Source of the DNA: Slackia sp.
GTDB lineage: Bacteria > Actinomycetota > Coriobacteriia > Coriobacteriales > Eggerthellaceae
Direction: 5' to 3'
DNA length: 47,513 bases
Assembly: GCA_030525985.1 (NCBI GenBank)
Contig: JAUNDR010000005.1
Coordinates: 22,587-70,099 of the forward strand
Shown: one piece after another, positions 25,715 to 34,442 of the stretch
Layout: each line of letters opens with the position of its first letter
How positions within the stretch are numbered: the stretch's first letter is position 1
The notes under the pieces: model-generated
The model's database searches: none
What the model saw: only the letters and a program-made list of their open reading frames with translations
Told to the model about the DNA's origin: nothing
Translations under genes and position numbers: made by a program

Positions 25715-26436
25715 TGGCGCGAACGACTGCGATGAGGCGTCCGTCCACGTGGGCGCATTATGTCGCACTGCTGAAGAAGGACCTGTCCCAGGAGCTGCAT
25801 ACCAAAGACATGCTCACCTCCATGGGGCTGTACGCCCTGCTCGTGCTCGTGGTATACGGCGCCGCTTTGGCCCAGGCGGGAAGCGAGCTCGACATCCTTC
25901 AGATGGCGGGCGGCCTTTTGTGGGCCGTCGTGCTGTTCACGAGCTTGATGGGCCTGAACCGTTCGTTTTCGCACGAGAAGGAACAGGGCTGCCTCGAGGG
26001 CATCCTGCTCGTTCCCATGGATCGATCGGTGATTTTTTTGGCGAAGGCCACCGCGAATCTGATCTTCTTGCTCGCGGTGACGATCGTGGTCGTGCCGCTG
26101 TTCTTCTTTTTCTTCCTCGGGCAGGCGGGCGCTGCGCCGTCGTGGCCGCTCGCATTCGTGTGCCTGCTCGTCGGGGCGGTCGGCATCGCCGGCGTGGGAA
26201 CGATGCTTTCCACGATAACGATGAACACGCGCGGCAAAGACGTGATGCTCGCGGTGCTGTTCATCCCGCTGATGTTTCCGCTTCTGTGGGCCTGCGTCTC
26301 TGCCACGACGGCCGTCATGTGCGCGACGGACGGATTCATGGACACCTTCGTCACCTCCATGGCGCTTGCCGCGGGCTACGACGTGGTGATGATCCTGGTC
26401 TCGTGGGTGCTTTACGACTTCGTGGTTTCGGCGTGA
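25714..26436 (+). CDS. ccmB: Haem exporter membrane subunit CcmB
   Basis: 240 aa with about six transmembrane helices (for example LYALLVLVVYGAALA, FLLAVTIVVVPLFFFFFLG, LAFVCLLVGAVGIAGVG, AGYDVVMILVSWVLYDFVV). The cytoplasmic segment SFSHEKEQGCLEGILLVPMD is the conserved CcmB motif. It pairs with CcmA, whose stop codon overlaps its start. GGGGGT a few nt upstream inside ccmA may act as a ribosome-binding site. 140 bp separate it from ccmC. Confidence 0.92.
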   Translation: MARTTAMRRPSTWAHYVALLKKDLSQELHTKDMLTSMGLYALLVLVVYGAALAQAGSELDILQMAGGLLWAVVLFTSLMGLNRSFSHEKEQGCLEGILLVPMDRSVIFLAKATANLIFLLAVTIVVVPLFFFFFLGQAGAAPSWPLAFVCLLVGAVGIAGVGTMLSTITMNTRGKDVMLAVLFIPLMFPLLWACVSATTAVMCATDGFMDTFVTSMALAAGYDVVMILVSWVLYDFVVSA

Positions 26437-26576
26437 TCGATCCGGTCGTTATTTTCGCCCGTTTCGCATGCTCGCGGTGTCCGGGAGCGTTTTTTCGCAA
26501 GAAACAGGAGCATCAGGGGCGGATGCCGGGCTTTGCAAGGCCGTCTTCAAGGCGGCGTGGATGAAAGGATTGTTGG

Positions 26577-27344
26577 ATGGCTGATGAGAAAACGGCGCGT
26601 CTGCCGCGCGTCGGCGGGCGTCTCGATTCGCTGGCGCCTTGGGCGCTCGCCCTCGGCGCGCTGCTGGCGATCGCGGGCTTCGTGCTCAATTTCACCGTTG
26701 CCCCGCTTGTCAACGGCGCAACGGTCGCCGAGCCTGCCGTGATCGGCGGCACGCTTGTGGGCAACAAGCTGCTGCTTTCGCAGAAGATCTTCTACTGGCA
26801 TATGCCCGTGGCCATGGCGAGCTTCGCCGCTCTCGTGTTCACGGCGTATTACAGCATTCGCTTCCTGATGACCAAGGAATACCGCTACGACGTGCGTGCG
26901 AAGCTCGCTACCGAGACATCGCTCGTCTTCGTGCTGTGCACCATGGCGACAGGAGAGATGTGGACGCGCTTCGAGTGGGGCGTCTGGTGGACGTGGGAGC
27001 CGCGACTGACCACGTATTTCGTGCTGATGCTCATGATCTTCGGATACTTCATCCTGCGCAACGCCGTGGAGGATACCGAGCGGCGCGCGGTGTATTCCAG
27101 CGTGTTCGGCATCTTGATCTTCATCGATGTGCCGATTTGCTTCATGATCACGCGCCTGATTCCTTCGAGCGTTCATCCGGTGATTTTCCGAACCGATTCC
27201 GGGCTGTCTCCCGAAATGCTGCTGCCGCTGCTGCTTTCGCTTTTCGGATTCCTGCTCATCGCGTTCGGCCTGTATCGCTTGCGCCTGCGCGTGCAGTTGA
27301 TGGAAGATGCGCTCGTCCGCATCCAAGATAAATTGGAGGATTAA
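26577..27344 (+). CDS. ccmC: Haem exporter protein CcmC
   Basis: 255 aa six-helix protein that hands haem to CcmE. The tryptophan-rich WWD signature is WGVWWTWEPRLTTYF (Glu where most CcmCs have Asp). Histidine-containing segments KIFYWHMPVA and IPSSVHPVIF match the two axial histidines expected on the outer face. The C-terminus LRLRVQLMEDALVRIQDKLED is a short cytoplasmic coiled coil. AAAGGA lies about 8 nt upstream of the ATG. The stop is 2 bp before the ccmD-like start, with a GGAGG inside its last codons. Confidence 0.93.
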   Translation: MADEKTARLPRVGGRLDSLAPWALALGALLAIAGFVLNFTVAPLVNGATVAEPAVIGGTLVGNKLLLSQKIFYWHMPVAMASFAALVFTAYYSIRFLMTKEYRYDVRAKLATETSLVFVLCTMATGEMWTRFEWGVWWTWEPRLTTYFVLMLMIFGYFILRNAVEDTERRAVYSSVFGILIFIDVPICFMITRLIPSSVHPVIFRTDSGLSPEMLLPLLLSLFGFLLIAFGLYRLRLRVQLMEDALVRIQDKLED

Positions 27345-27346
27345 CC

Positions 27347-27526
27347 ATGGATCCCATTCTGGCTGAAATCTATTCCACCGTATTCGACGCCGCGCCGTTC
27401 GTGATCGCCGCCTACGCGCTGCTGTTCGCGATTCTGTGCGGATACGTCGTGTTCATCATGGGCAAGCTCAAGCGCACCGAGAAAAAACTCGCCGCCCTCG
27501 AGGAGCATGTCGACGAGCAAGAATAG
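27347..27526 (+). CDS. ccmD: CcmD-like small membrane protein
   Basis: 59 aa protein starting MDPILAEIYSTVFDAAPF. It has one transmembrane helix (VIAAYALLFAILCGYVVFIM, about residues 19-38), then a charged coiled tail (KLKRTEKKLAALEEHVDEQE). This is the CcmD plan: a small helix followed by a charged coiled tail, placed directly after ccmC. CcmD stabilises the CcmABC-CcmE complex in other bacteria. A strong GGAGG sits 7 nt upstream, within the end of ccmC. Similarity at residue level is weak, as always for CcmD, so the call relies on position and topology. Confidence 0.8.
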   Translation: MDPILAEIYSTVFDAAPFVIAAYALLFAILCGYVVFIMGKLKRTEKKLAALEEHVDEQE

Positions 27527-27592
27527 CGATCGGGCGAAGCTCTCGCGAAGTTTGCGCGAGCCTTCGTTCTACGTGGTCGAAAGGTTGAAGAG

Positions 27593-27638
27593 CCCGTTCG
27601 CCGCGTCTCGAGGGAGGGATGCGGCGAACGGGTTTTTT
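27593..27638 (+). terminator. Rho-independent terminator ending the ccm operon
   Basis: CCCGTTCGCCGC (27593-27604) pairs with GCGGCGAACGGG (27621-27632) across a 16 nt loop, followed by six T. It lies 67 bp after the ccmD-like stop. The remaining about 260 bp before galU hold no gene; a TAAAAT at 27781-27786 may be the galU -10. Confidence 0.85.
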
Positions 27639-27902
27639 CATGCAGGGGCCCTCAGCGGGCGAGCGTTGCCCGTCCGCGTTCGCCATCCGATGGCACGCGT
27701 GCGGCCGTCGCAATACGGAGCGTGAAAAGGAGACTCGCCGCATTCCTGCGGTTGCGCTGCGGCTGCGTTGACGGCTGAAGTAAAATAAGCGAATTGCGCG
27801 GGCGTCGCTCGTCCGCATTCGACGAAAACGGCGTCTGTGCCGCACGCCTTCCGGGCGGTCGGGCATATCGGCGCCGGCATCGATAGAACAGGAGATTTCC
27901 GC

Positions 27903-28724
27903 ATGAAGGCTTTGATTCCCGCTGCCGGCATGGGCACGCGCTTCCTTCCGGCGACGAAGGCCCAGCCGAAAGAGATGCTGCTGGTGGTCGACCGTCCCGC
28001 CATCCAGTACGTGGTCGAAGAGGGTCTCGCTTCGGGCGCCGACGAGGTCGTCATCATCAACAGCCGCGAGAAGAAATCGATCGAGCAGCATTTCACGCCC
28101 GACCCCGAATTGGTGGAAACGCTGCGTGCCAAGGGCAAGGATGCGCTCGCCGATGCCGCCGAGCACGCCGGCTCGCTCAACGTCTCCTACGTGTATCAGG
28201 ACGAGCCGCTCGGTCTGGGCCATGCCATCCACTGCGCCGCCGAGACCTGCGCAGGCGAGCCGTTTTTCGGTTTGCTGGGCGATGTTTTGGTTCCCGACAA
28301 CGCCATTTGCCCCAAGATGCTCGAAATCTCGCGCGCGCACGGCGGCGCGAGCGTCATCGCGGTGCTTCCCGTGCCCGACGACCAGGTGAGCCGCTTCGGC
28401 ATCATCGCCGGCCGCGAAGTGGAAGAGGGCGTGTGGAAGGTCGACGGCCTGGTCGAGAAGCCCAAGCTCGAAGACGCGCCGTCCAACCTGTCGGTGTTCG
28501 GCCGCTATCTGCTCAGCCCGCGCGTCATGGGGCTGCTCGCCGACGTGGAGCCGGGCGTGGGCGGGGAAATCCAGCTCACCGACGCGCTCGACGCCGTGCT
28601 GAAGGAAGAGGAGATGTACGCGCTCGTCATTTCGGACGAAGACGGCTTCGACACCGGCACGCCGGAAAGCTGGCTTGCAGCCAACAACGCGCTGTTCGCC
28701 CGCAAACAGGCCGCACAGGCGTAG
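27903..28724 (+). CDS. galU: UTP-glucose-1-phosphate uridylyltransferase
   Basis: 273 aa nucleotidyltransferase that makes UDP-glucose from UTP and glucose-1-phosphate, feeding glycolipid, polysaccharide or teichoic acid synthesis. Signature N-terminus IPAAGMGTRFLPATKAQPKEML is the UTP-binding loop. QDEPLGLGHAIHCA, FFGLLGDVLVPD, GLVEKPKLEDAPSNLSVFGRY and PGVGGEIQLTDALD are all GalU-specific. The ATG at 27903 has AGGAG about 8 nt upstream; the longer frame from 27837 is rejected. Length is normal for GalU. alr follows after 36 bp on the same strand, probably co-transcribed. Confidence 0.96.
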   Translation: MKALIPAAGMGTRFLPATKAQPKEMLLVVDRPAIQYVVEEGLASGADEVVIINSREKKSIEQHFTPDPELVETLRAKGKDALADAAEHAGSLNVSYVYQDEPLGLGHAIHCAAETCAGEPFFGLLGDVLVPDNAICPKMLEISRAHGGASVIAVLPVPDDQVSRFGIIAGREVEEGVWKVDGLVEKPKLEDAPSNLSVFGRYLLSPRVMGLLADVEPGVGGEIQLTDALDAVLKEEEMYALVISDEDGFDTGTPESWLAANNALFARKQAAQA

Positions 28725-28760
28725 CATTTCGAAAAATCGAAGCACGGAAGAAGGAATAAC

Positions 28761-30041
28761 GTGGGTTTCAATGCGTTTTCAGGGGCATCGGGGCAGGACT
28801 TCTCCGATCTTCTGAAGAACACGAGAGGTTATGCGGGCGCCGCGGATGCGTCGCGCGCCGCAGCGGAGTTTCCCGCCGAAAGCCTCGATGCCATCACCGG
28901 TCCCGAACGTCGTTGGTCGTGGGTGGAGATAGACCTTTCTGCGATCAGGCATAACGTGGCGGTTGCGAAGCGCCGCCTTTCGCCCGGATGCCGTCTGATG
29001 GCGGTGGTCAAGGCGAATGCATACGGCCACGGCGCCGTTCAAGTGGCGAAAACGGCGATTTCCGCCGGCGCCGCCCAGTTGGCGGTCGCCACGGTCAACG
29101 AGGGCGTGCAGCTGCGCCGCGCCGGCATCGAGGCGCCCATCCTGGTGCTTTCCGAGCCTCCCGCCTCCGCCATTCCGCTGCTGCTGCACCATAATCTCAT
29201 GCCATCGGTCTATACGGTGGAATTCGCCGTCGCCTACGGGGAAATCGCCGATCTGCACGGCGTGCGTGCGCCGTTCCATCTGGCGGTGAACACGGGCATG
29301 AACCGTATCGGCGTGCGCTTCGACGAGGCGGTCGAGTTTTTGCGCCAGATCGCGTTCCACCGCGCGCTCGAGCAGGTGGGCACGTTCACCCATTTCGCAA
29401 CGGCCGATTGCGCCGAGACGCTCGATTTCAACATCCAGCTGCGCCGCTTCAAAGAGACGGTCGAAGCCATTCGCGCCGCCGGCATCGATCCGGGACTCGC
29501 GCACTGCGCCAACTCCGCCGCCATCCTGCGCTATCCCGAGACCCACATGGACATGGCGCGTCTGGGCATTTCCCTGTACGGATTCCATCCTTGCCCGGAA
29601 ACGCGGGGCTATTTCGATCTGCATCCCGCGATGAGCGTGCATGCGCGCATCACGGCGGTGAATACGCCTCCTATGAGCGAAGGCGTGAGCTACGGCATGA
29701 ACTATCGCAGCACGGGAAGCGTGAAGATATGCGCGGTTCCCGTCGGTTACGCCGATGGCTATGTGCGCGCCCTGTCGGGTCGCACCTCGATAATCTATGC
29801 GGGGCATCGCTGCCGCCAGGTGGGCAACATCTGCATGGACCAATGCATGTTCGAGGTCGATCTGCGCAGCCACGGCACGTATCGCCGGCTCGATCCCCAT
29901 GTGGGCGATGAGGTGCTGCTTGTCGGCTCTCAAAACGGTGCGGCGGTCACCATCGAAGACCTCTGCGATTTGCTCGATACCATTCCCCATGAACTGTGCT
30001 GCGGTTTTTCCGCCCGAATGCCGAAGGTGTATTTGCGATGA
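28761..30041 (+). CDS. alr: Alanine racemase
   Basis: PLP enzyme interconverting L- and D-alanine for peptidoglycan. The PLP lysine motif is AVVKANAYGHG (about residues 79-89) and the second catalytic tyrosine lies in GVSYGMNYRS near residue 312. NMCMDQ-equivalent NICMDQCMFEVD and the substrate-binding Arg region are present. A GTG start at 28761 is used, with AAGGAA 4 nt upstream. At 426 aa it is about 50 residues longer than typical Alr because of an N-terminal extension (residues 1-50, Ala/Ser-rich) that precedes the usual WVEIDLSAIRHN. The stop overlaps the start of the uracil-DNA glycosylase gene (ATGA). Confidence 0.95.
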   Translation: MGFNAFSGASGQDFSDLLKNTRGYAGAADASRAAAEFPAESLDAITGPERRWSWVEIDLSAIRHNVAVAKRRLSPGCRLMAVVKANAYGHGAVQVAKTAISAGAAQLAVATVNEGVQLRRAGIEAPILVLSEPPASAIPLLLHHNLMPSVYTVEFAVAYGEIADLHGVRAPFHLAVNTGMNRIGVRFDEAVEFLRQIAFHRALEQVGTFTHFATADCAETLDFNIQLRRFKETVEAIRAAGIDPGLAHCANSAAILRYPETHMDMARLGISLYGFHPCPETRGYFDLHPAMSVHARITAVNTPPMSEGVSYGMNYRSTGSVKICAVPVGYADGYVRALSGRTSIIYAGHRCRQVGNICMDQCMFEVDLRSHGTYRRLDPHVGDEVLLVGSQNGAAVTIEDLCDLLDTIPHELCCGFSARMPKVYLR

Positions 30042-30661
30042 GCGTTATCAACGACCACTTTGCGACGATCGTGCCTCAAACGGGGGAGTCGTCCGAGCGT
30101 TTGCTGGAAGATATCGCCGCTCAGGCGGCGGCGTGCCGGAAATGCGCGCTGTGCGAGGGACGCATGAACGTCGTTCCCGGCTTCGGAAATCCCGAGGCGC
30201 GCGTCATGCTGATCGGCGAGGCGCCCGGCAAAAACGAGGACCTGCAGGGCAGGCCTTTCGTGGGCGCGGCGGGCAAGTATCTCACCGAGCTTTTGGAGTA
30301 TGCGGGCCTGACGCGCGACGAGGTATTCATCGCGAACGTGTTGAAATGCCGTCCGCCCTCGAATCGCAATCCGCGTCCTGACGAAATCGAGCTGTGCACG
30401 CCGTATCTGCGCGACCAGGTGCGCGCGATCGGTCCGGAATACCTCGTCACCATGGGCAATTTCGCGACGAAATTCATTCTGAAAACCGACCGCGGCATCA
30501 CGGGTCTGCATGGAAAGCCCCATATGGCGGGGCGCTTCATCGTGTATCCGGTGTTTCACCCTGCCGCGGCGATTTACGACCGCAGCAAGCGCGATGCGCT
30601 CGAGGCCGATTTCACCGCATTGGGCGAGCGTCTGAAGCAGCCGCGCAGCGACGTGAAATAG
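30038..30661 (+). CDS. Family 4 uracil-DNA glycosylase (4Fe-4S)
   Basis: 207 aa. Removes uracil from DNA as the first step in base-excision repair. Family 4 hallmarks: CRKCALC at residues 33-39 (Cys33 and Cys36), motif 1 GEAPGKNEDLQGRPFVG (residues 60-76), KCRPPSNRNP (Cys104), LCTPYL (Cys120), and HPAA in the C-terminal motif. The four cysteines (33, 36, 104, 120) would bind the 4Fe-4S cluster. The ATG overlaps the alr stop by 4 bp, so it is translationally coupled. The in-frame ATG at 29996 lies inside alr and is rejected. This pairing of a wall enzyme with DNA repair looks coincidental. Confidence 0.93.
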   Translation: MSVINDHFATIVPQTGESSERLLEDIAAQAAACRKCALCEGRMNVVPGFGNPEARVMLIGEAPGKNEDLQGRPFVGAAGKYLTELLEYAGLTRDEVFIANVLKCRPPSNRNPRPDEIELCTPYLRDQVRAIGPEYLVTMGNFATKFILKTDRGITGLHGKPHMAGRFIVYPVFHPAAAIYDRSKRDALEADFTALGERLKQPRSDVK

Positions 30662-30763
30662 CCGATAGCGGATATCGCCCCGGTTCGGTCGGCGGCGCGC
30701 GTCGCTCGGTCGCGTACCGCCGGGGGTTTTGCGCATATCGCGAGCGATTCTGCGTCGTCGCCT

Positions 30764-30769
30764 TATAAT
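30764..30769 (+). promoter_or_regulatory. Probable -10 of folC promoter
   Basis: A perfect TATAAT lies 87 bp upstream of the folC start, in an intergenic stretch. No good -35 is seen at 16-18 bp, so it is called from the -10 alone. Confidence 0.45.
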
Positions 30770-30855
30770 ACGCGCACGCCGATGCCGTGCGAGCGGCTCG
30801 GCGTCGAAGGTTTTTCCGATGCGCGGTCTGCGCATCCGCAGGATAGGAGCGACAG

Positions 30856-32208
30856 ATGGCGCAAAGCGAAGCGATGCCGACGAGCCGGGGCGGCCGCTAC
30901 GATTTCGATCCGAAGGAATATTTGCAGCAAGGTCCGTGGCGCGACGTGCGTCTGGGGCTGCATCGCACCGAAGAGCTGCTCGAGCGGCTGGGCCGTCCGC
31001 AGGATGCATTGAAGATCGTGCATGTGGCGGGGACGAACGGGAAAGGCTCCACCAGCGCGTTCATTGCGGGCATCCTGCAGGCGGCGGGATATAAGACGGG
31101 ATTGTTCACATCGCCCTATATCCTGCGGTTCAACGAACGCATTCAAATCGATCGGCACGATATCTCCGACGCCGATCTGCTCGAGGTGGCGGCCGACGTG
31201 CGCGAGCAGGCGCTGCTCATGGACGAGCAGCCCACGGCGTTCGAGTTGATCACGGCGGCGGCGCTGCTTCATTTCGCGCAGCAGCGCTGCGACGCCGTGG
31301 TGCTCGAAGTGGGGTTGGGCGGCAGGCTCGATTCGACGAACGTGGTGACGCCCGAGGTGAGCGTGATCACGCCGATCGACCTCGACCATACGCACGTGCT
31401 CGGCGACACGATCGAAAAGATCGCGCGCGAGAAGGCGGGCATCATCAAGCCGGGCGTTCCCGTGGTGAGCTATCGCCAGAAACCCGATGCGAAGCGCGTG
31501 ATAGAGGCGGCCGCCGCCGAACGCGGGTGCGCGGTGACCGTTCCCGATTTCGATGCCGTCGATACGCGCATCGAGGCATTGTCCCAGGTGTTTTCCTATC
31601 GCGGCCTGCACGATGTCCGCTTGAAGCTTGCGGGGTCGTATCAGCCGAATAACGCGGCCATGGCGGTGGAGACGGCATTCGTCCTGCGCGAGCGTGGATT
31701 CGACATCTCCGACGATGCCATCAAGCACGGTCTTGAATCCACGGTATGGCAGGGCCGTTTCGAAGTGGTCGATGATGCGCCGATCACGATCGTCGACGGC
31801 GGCCATAACGAGCAGGGCGCCGCTGCTTTGGCGTCGTCGCTGCGCGCGTATTTCCCCGAAGGGGGCGTGGCGTTCGCCATGAGCGTTCTGTGCGACAAGA
31901 ATTACCGGGCCATGATCGCCGACGTGCTGCCTTTGGCGCGCGCGTTTTTCTGCTTCGAGCCGCCCGATAACGACCGCGCCCTTTCGGCGGACGATCTGGC
32001 CGATGCGGTGCGCGCCGCCGTTGCCGAGCGTGCGGATGATTTTTCGACCTGCGTCGCCCATCCGCAGATTTTCTCCTGCGCGACCCCGCGCGAAGCGGTG
32101 ATGGGCGCTCGGGCGCTGGCGGGCGCGGACGGCGTGGCGTGCTGCTTCGGCTCGCTGTATTCCATCCAAGAGATCATGGCGGCGATCGACGAGGACAAAC
32201 GCCCGTAG
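30856..32208 (+). CDS. folC: Folylpolyglutamate / dihydrofolate synthase
   Basis: 450 aa Mur-ligase-family enzyme that adds glutamate to dihydropteroate or folate. The N-terminal ATP loop is HVAGTNGKGSTSAF (about residues 55-68). LFTSPYILRFNERIQID, VGLGGRLDSTNVV, TPIDLDHTHVLGDTIEKIAREKAGIIK and VDGGHNEQGA are FolC signatures. The lysine in KAGIIK is the usual carbamylated one. ATG 30856 is preceded by AGGAG at 7 nt. Transcription probably begins after TATAAT at 30764-30769. A bidirectional terminator separates it from the convergent acetyltransferase. Confidence 0.95.
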   Translation: MAQSEAMPTSRGGRYDFDPKEYLQQGPWRDVRLGLHRTEELLERLGRPQDALKIVHVAGTNGKGSTSAFIAGILQAAGYKTGLFTSPYILRFNERIQIDRHDISDADLLEVAADVREQALLMDEQPTAFELITAAALLHFAQQRCDAVVLEVGLGGRLDSTNVVTPEVSVITPIDLDHTHVLGDTIEKIAREKAGIIKPGVPVVSYRQKPDAKRVIEAAAAERGCAVTVPDFDAVDTRIEALSQVFSYRGLHDVRLKLAGSYQPNNAAMAVETAFVLRERGFDISDDAIKHGLESTVWQGRFEVVDDAPITIVDGGHNEQGAAALASSLRAYFPEGGVAFAMSVLCDKNYRAMIADVLPLARAFFCFEPPDNDRALSADDLADAVRAAVAERADDFSTCVAHPQIFSCATPREAVMGARALAGADGVACCFGSLYSIQEIMAAIDEDKRP

Positions 32209-32241
32209 ACAGGCGCTTGTTCGTCGAATGCATCGTCATAA

Positions 32242-32279
32242 GAAAAAAGAGGCGGTTCGCTTGCGACGAACCGCCTCGT
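32242..32279. terminator. Bidirectional terminator between folC and the acetyltransferase
   Basis: GAGGCGGTTCG / CGAACCGCCTC perfect stem with a 7 nt loop. An A-run precedes it, giving a strong T-run for the minus-strand gene; the plus-strand tail is short (CGTTC). Confidence 0.78.
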
Positions 32280-32326
32280 TCATGGTGCGGATATCGACCC
32301 GCCGCGTGCGATGGTGCCGATTTCGG

Positions 32327-32911
32327 CTACTTGCGGCCTTCCAGGACGGCGGCAACCGCTTCGGCGTCGAGTGCGCCGATCGGAGTGACGGGCTCGGGTG
32401 CGCAGGAGAAATCGCCCAGAAGCTTTTCGTAGTGCGCGACATCGCGCCATTGTCCCAGCTTGAAGCCCACGTTGTCCATGACGCCCACCAGGCGGAATCC
32501 CATGGCCAGATGCAGCTTGTCGCTTTTCTCGTTCGGCTCGGTCACCTTGCCGTGGGCGCTGCGCACGCCCTGCATTTCGAGCAGCGCGAGCAGGCGGTCG
32601 TAGAGCGCGCGACCCAGGCCGCGGCCGCGGCAATCCTGGGACAGATAGACCGAAAGCTCCACCGCCCAATCGTAGGCTTGGCGGGCGAAGAGCCTGCTCG
32701 CGTAAGCGTATCCTACGGGCACGCCGTCTTCTTCGCACACGATGTAGGGATACAAACAGATGCGCTCTTCGATGCGCTTGCGGAACTCGTCGACGTCGGG
32801 ACAGATGCATTCGAACGTGATGGACGTGTCCACGTAGGGCGCATAGATTGCCTGCAAAGCCTCGGCGTCGTCGGTGGTGGCAAGACGGTACGTGTACACG
32901 GGTTCGTTCAT
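32327..32911 (-). CDS. GNAT family N-acetyltransferase (PAT-like)
   Basis: 194 aa acetyltransferase. The GNAT acetyl-CoA loop is SQDCRGRGLGRALYDRLL (Q/RxxGxG/A pattern), following WAVELSVYLS. The overall pattern (YRLATTDDAEALQAIYAPYVDTSITFE at the N-terminus and FRLVGVMDNVGFKLGQWRDV near the C-terminus) is that of phosphinothricin/methionine-sulfone acetyltransferases. These N-acetylate small amines or antibiotics; the substrate here is unknown. The start is set at ATG 32911, with AAAGGAG 5 nt upstream; the longer frame from 32989 is rejected. About 25 residues after the GNAT core are unassigned. Confidence 0.87.
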   Translation of the reverse strand: MNEPVYTYRLATTDDAEALQAIYAPYVDTSITFECICPDVDEFRKRIEERICLYPYIVCEEDGVPVGYAYASRLFARQAYDWAVELSVYLSQDCRGRGLGRALYDRLLALLEMQGVRSAHGKVTEPNEKSDKLHLAMGFRLVGVMDNVGFKLGQWRDVAHYEKLLGDFSCAPEPVTPIGALDAEAVAAVLEGRK

Positions 32912-33102
32912 AGTGCTCCTTTCGAAAGCCTCTGTCGGTGCGGTCGGAATGCGAAGCGCGCCTCGATCGACGAGACGGCGGTCCTGCATATGCGAACATG
33001 TGGAATGCGGATGAAACGCTCAGTGATGCGACGCATTTTACACCCAAAAGCACACGCCGGACGCCGCGACGCGCCGTTTTTCGAAGCCGCGCGTTTCCTG
33101 TC

Positions 33103-34419
33103 CTATCCGCGTGCGGCGCGCGCCGTGTCGAGGAAGGAGGAAAGCGAGCGGCGCAAATCGGGTTCGACGGTGAACGCGAATGCGTGCTCTTTGCGCGTTT
33201 TCCTCAAAAATCCCAGTTCGACGAGGCCGAGCAGGTCGGCGCGTGCCGTCGCGTAGGCGATATTCGCCATGGCGCGGTGCGTTTCTATCTTGAAGACGGC
33301 TTCAGGGTTGTCGAGCGCCTGCTGCAAGATCATGCGTTGCCGATGGTTGATATCGAACGTTCCCTGCAGATCGTGGGAAAGCCTGGTGTCGCGGCGAACG
33401 ACGCGGTTGAATTCGGCTTCCATCTCGGCGATTTTTATCGTGACGAGCTTCGTGTACACGTCGACATAGGCGGTGAAGTCGACCTCGCTTCCGATCAGCG
33501 TCTCGGAATCTTTCGGCTCGACCGACACCAGGGGCGGACGATACAGCCCGCCCATCCAATCGCGCTGCGCCTTCATGATGGGCGCGTGCGTCAGAACGGG
33601 AAGGCCGGCCTTCAGGTAGAGAAGCTTCATGGCGAGGCTCGCCGCCGCACCGTTCCAGGCGGGCAGCGGCAGATGGCTCATGAAGATGTGACGGATGCCT
33701 TGCGCAAGCAGGAGCGGGTGTTCTTCGCGGTCGACGCCGCGTCTTTCGATGATGTTCGCGACGAGCTCGAGCGATTCGGCGCGGTTGCGCCGCGCTTTCT
33801 TCCAGACAAGGGGCGTTTCGGGTATCGGGTCGGCGGCCTGCCCCTCGATGCCGTGCGCAAGCTGCGCATGCAGGTCGAAAAGCATGGCGGGGGTGCAGGG
33901 CGTGTCCGCCATGGCAGGAAGGCTTCTTTGGATGCGGCGCACGTTGGCGAGCAGCTGCTCTTCGGGGCTTTCGGGCGCCCTTTCTTCAAGGATGAGCTCG
34001 CGCGCCCTTTCGTGGCCGATCGACATGCCGTCGCCGCGGATGGATTCGATGGCGTCGTCTATATTGCTTTCAAGCAGGAAATACGTCGCGTTTTTCGACG
34101 AGATGGCAAGATCGAGCGCCGATCCCGTTTTGCACGAGCGGTCTATTTCGGCGAGGTTGCGCGCGATCGATTTCGTCGGAACGTACCAGCCCCTTTTGCC
34201 TTGCGCGTCGGTCACGGGGATGGTGACGGCCATGGTTTTGCGCAGGGTCGAAAGAAGCGTCCACGCCTGCGCGCGGGTCACGCCGTCGGGCAGGGGCATC
34301 GTCTCGAATTCCGAGAAAAGCAGGGGCCGCTCGCCTGCGATGCGTCGTATTTCCGAGAAGGACTCGTCGTCAAGCACGGCGATGAGCCGGGCGAAAAGCT
34401 CGTCTGACAGATGCTCCAT
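33103..34419 (-). CDS. Fic-fold protein with degenerate active site and C-terminal winged helix
   Basis: 438 aa. Residues about 160-300 follow the Fic fold (LFDLHAQLAHGIEG, then RRNRAESLELVANIIERRGVD and LLLAQGIRHIFMSHLPLPAWNGAAASLAMKLLYLKAGLP). The HPFx(D/E)GNGR AMPylation motif is reduced to LPLPAWNGA: His, acidic residue and Arg are all lost. Residues about 360-435 look like a winged helix (HRAMANIAYATARADLLGLVELGFLRKT). The N-terminal 60 residues may be a second helical module. It is probably a non-catalytic, DNA-binding Fic relative; this is inference. AAGGAG lies 6 nt before the ATG. A perfect palindrome lies 24 nt upstream of the start, as for autoregulation. It is divergent from the Tat-exported flavoprotein gene. 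Confidence 0.72.
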   Translation of the reverse strand: MEHLSDELFARLIAVLDDESFSEIRRIAGERPLLFSEFETMPLPDGVTRAQAWTLLSTLRKTMAVTIPVTDAQGKRGWYVPTKSIARNLAEIDRSCKTGSALDLAISSKNATYFLLESNIDDAIESIRGDGMSIGHERARELILEERAPESPEEQLLANVRRIQRSLPAMADTPCTPAMLFDLHAQLAHGIEGQAADPIPETPLVWKKARRNRAESLELVANIIERRGVDREEHPLLLAQGIRHIFMSHLPLPAWNGAAASLAMKLLYLKAGLPVLTHAPIMKAQRDWMGGLYRPPLVSVEPKDSETLIGSEVDFTAYVDVYTKLVTIKIAEMEAEFNRVVRRDTRLSHDLQGTFDINHRQRMILQQALDNPEAVFKIETHRAMANIAYATARADLLGLVELGFLRKTRKEHAFAFTVEPDLRRSLSSFLDTARAARG

Positions 34420-34442
34420 CGACGCTCCTTGTCTTCAAAGCG

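Noticed and set aside
21947-25768. 1273 aa minus-strand open frame over ccmE-ccmA
   Set aside because: Antisense shadow of the ccm operon with extreme His/Arg/Glu content and no motif.
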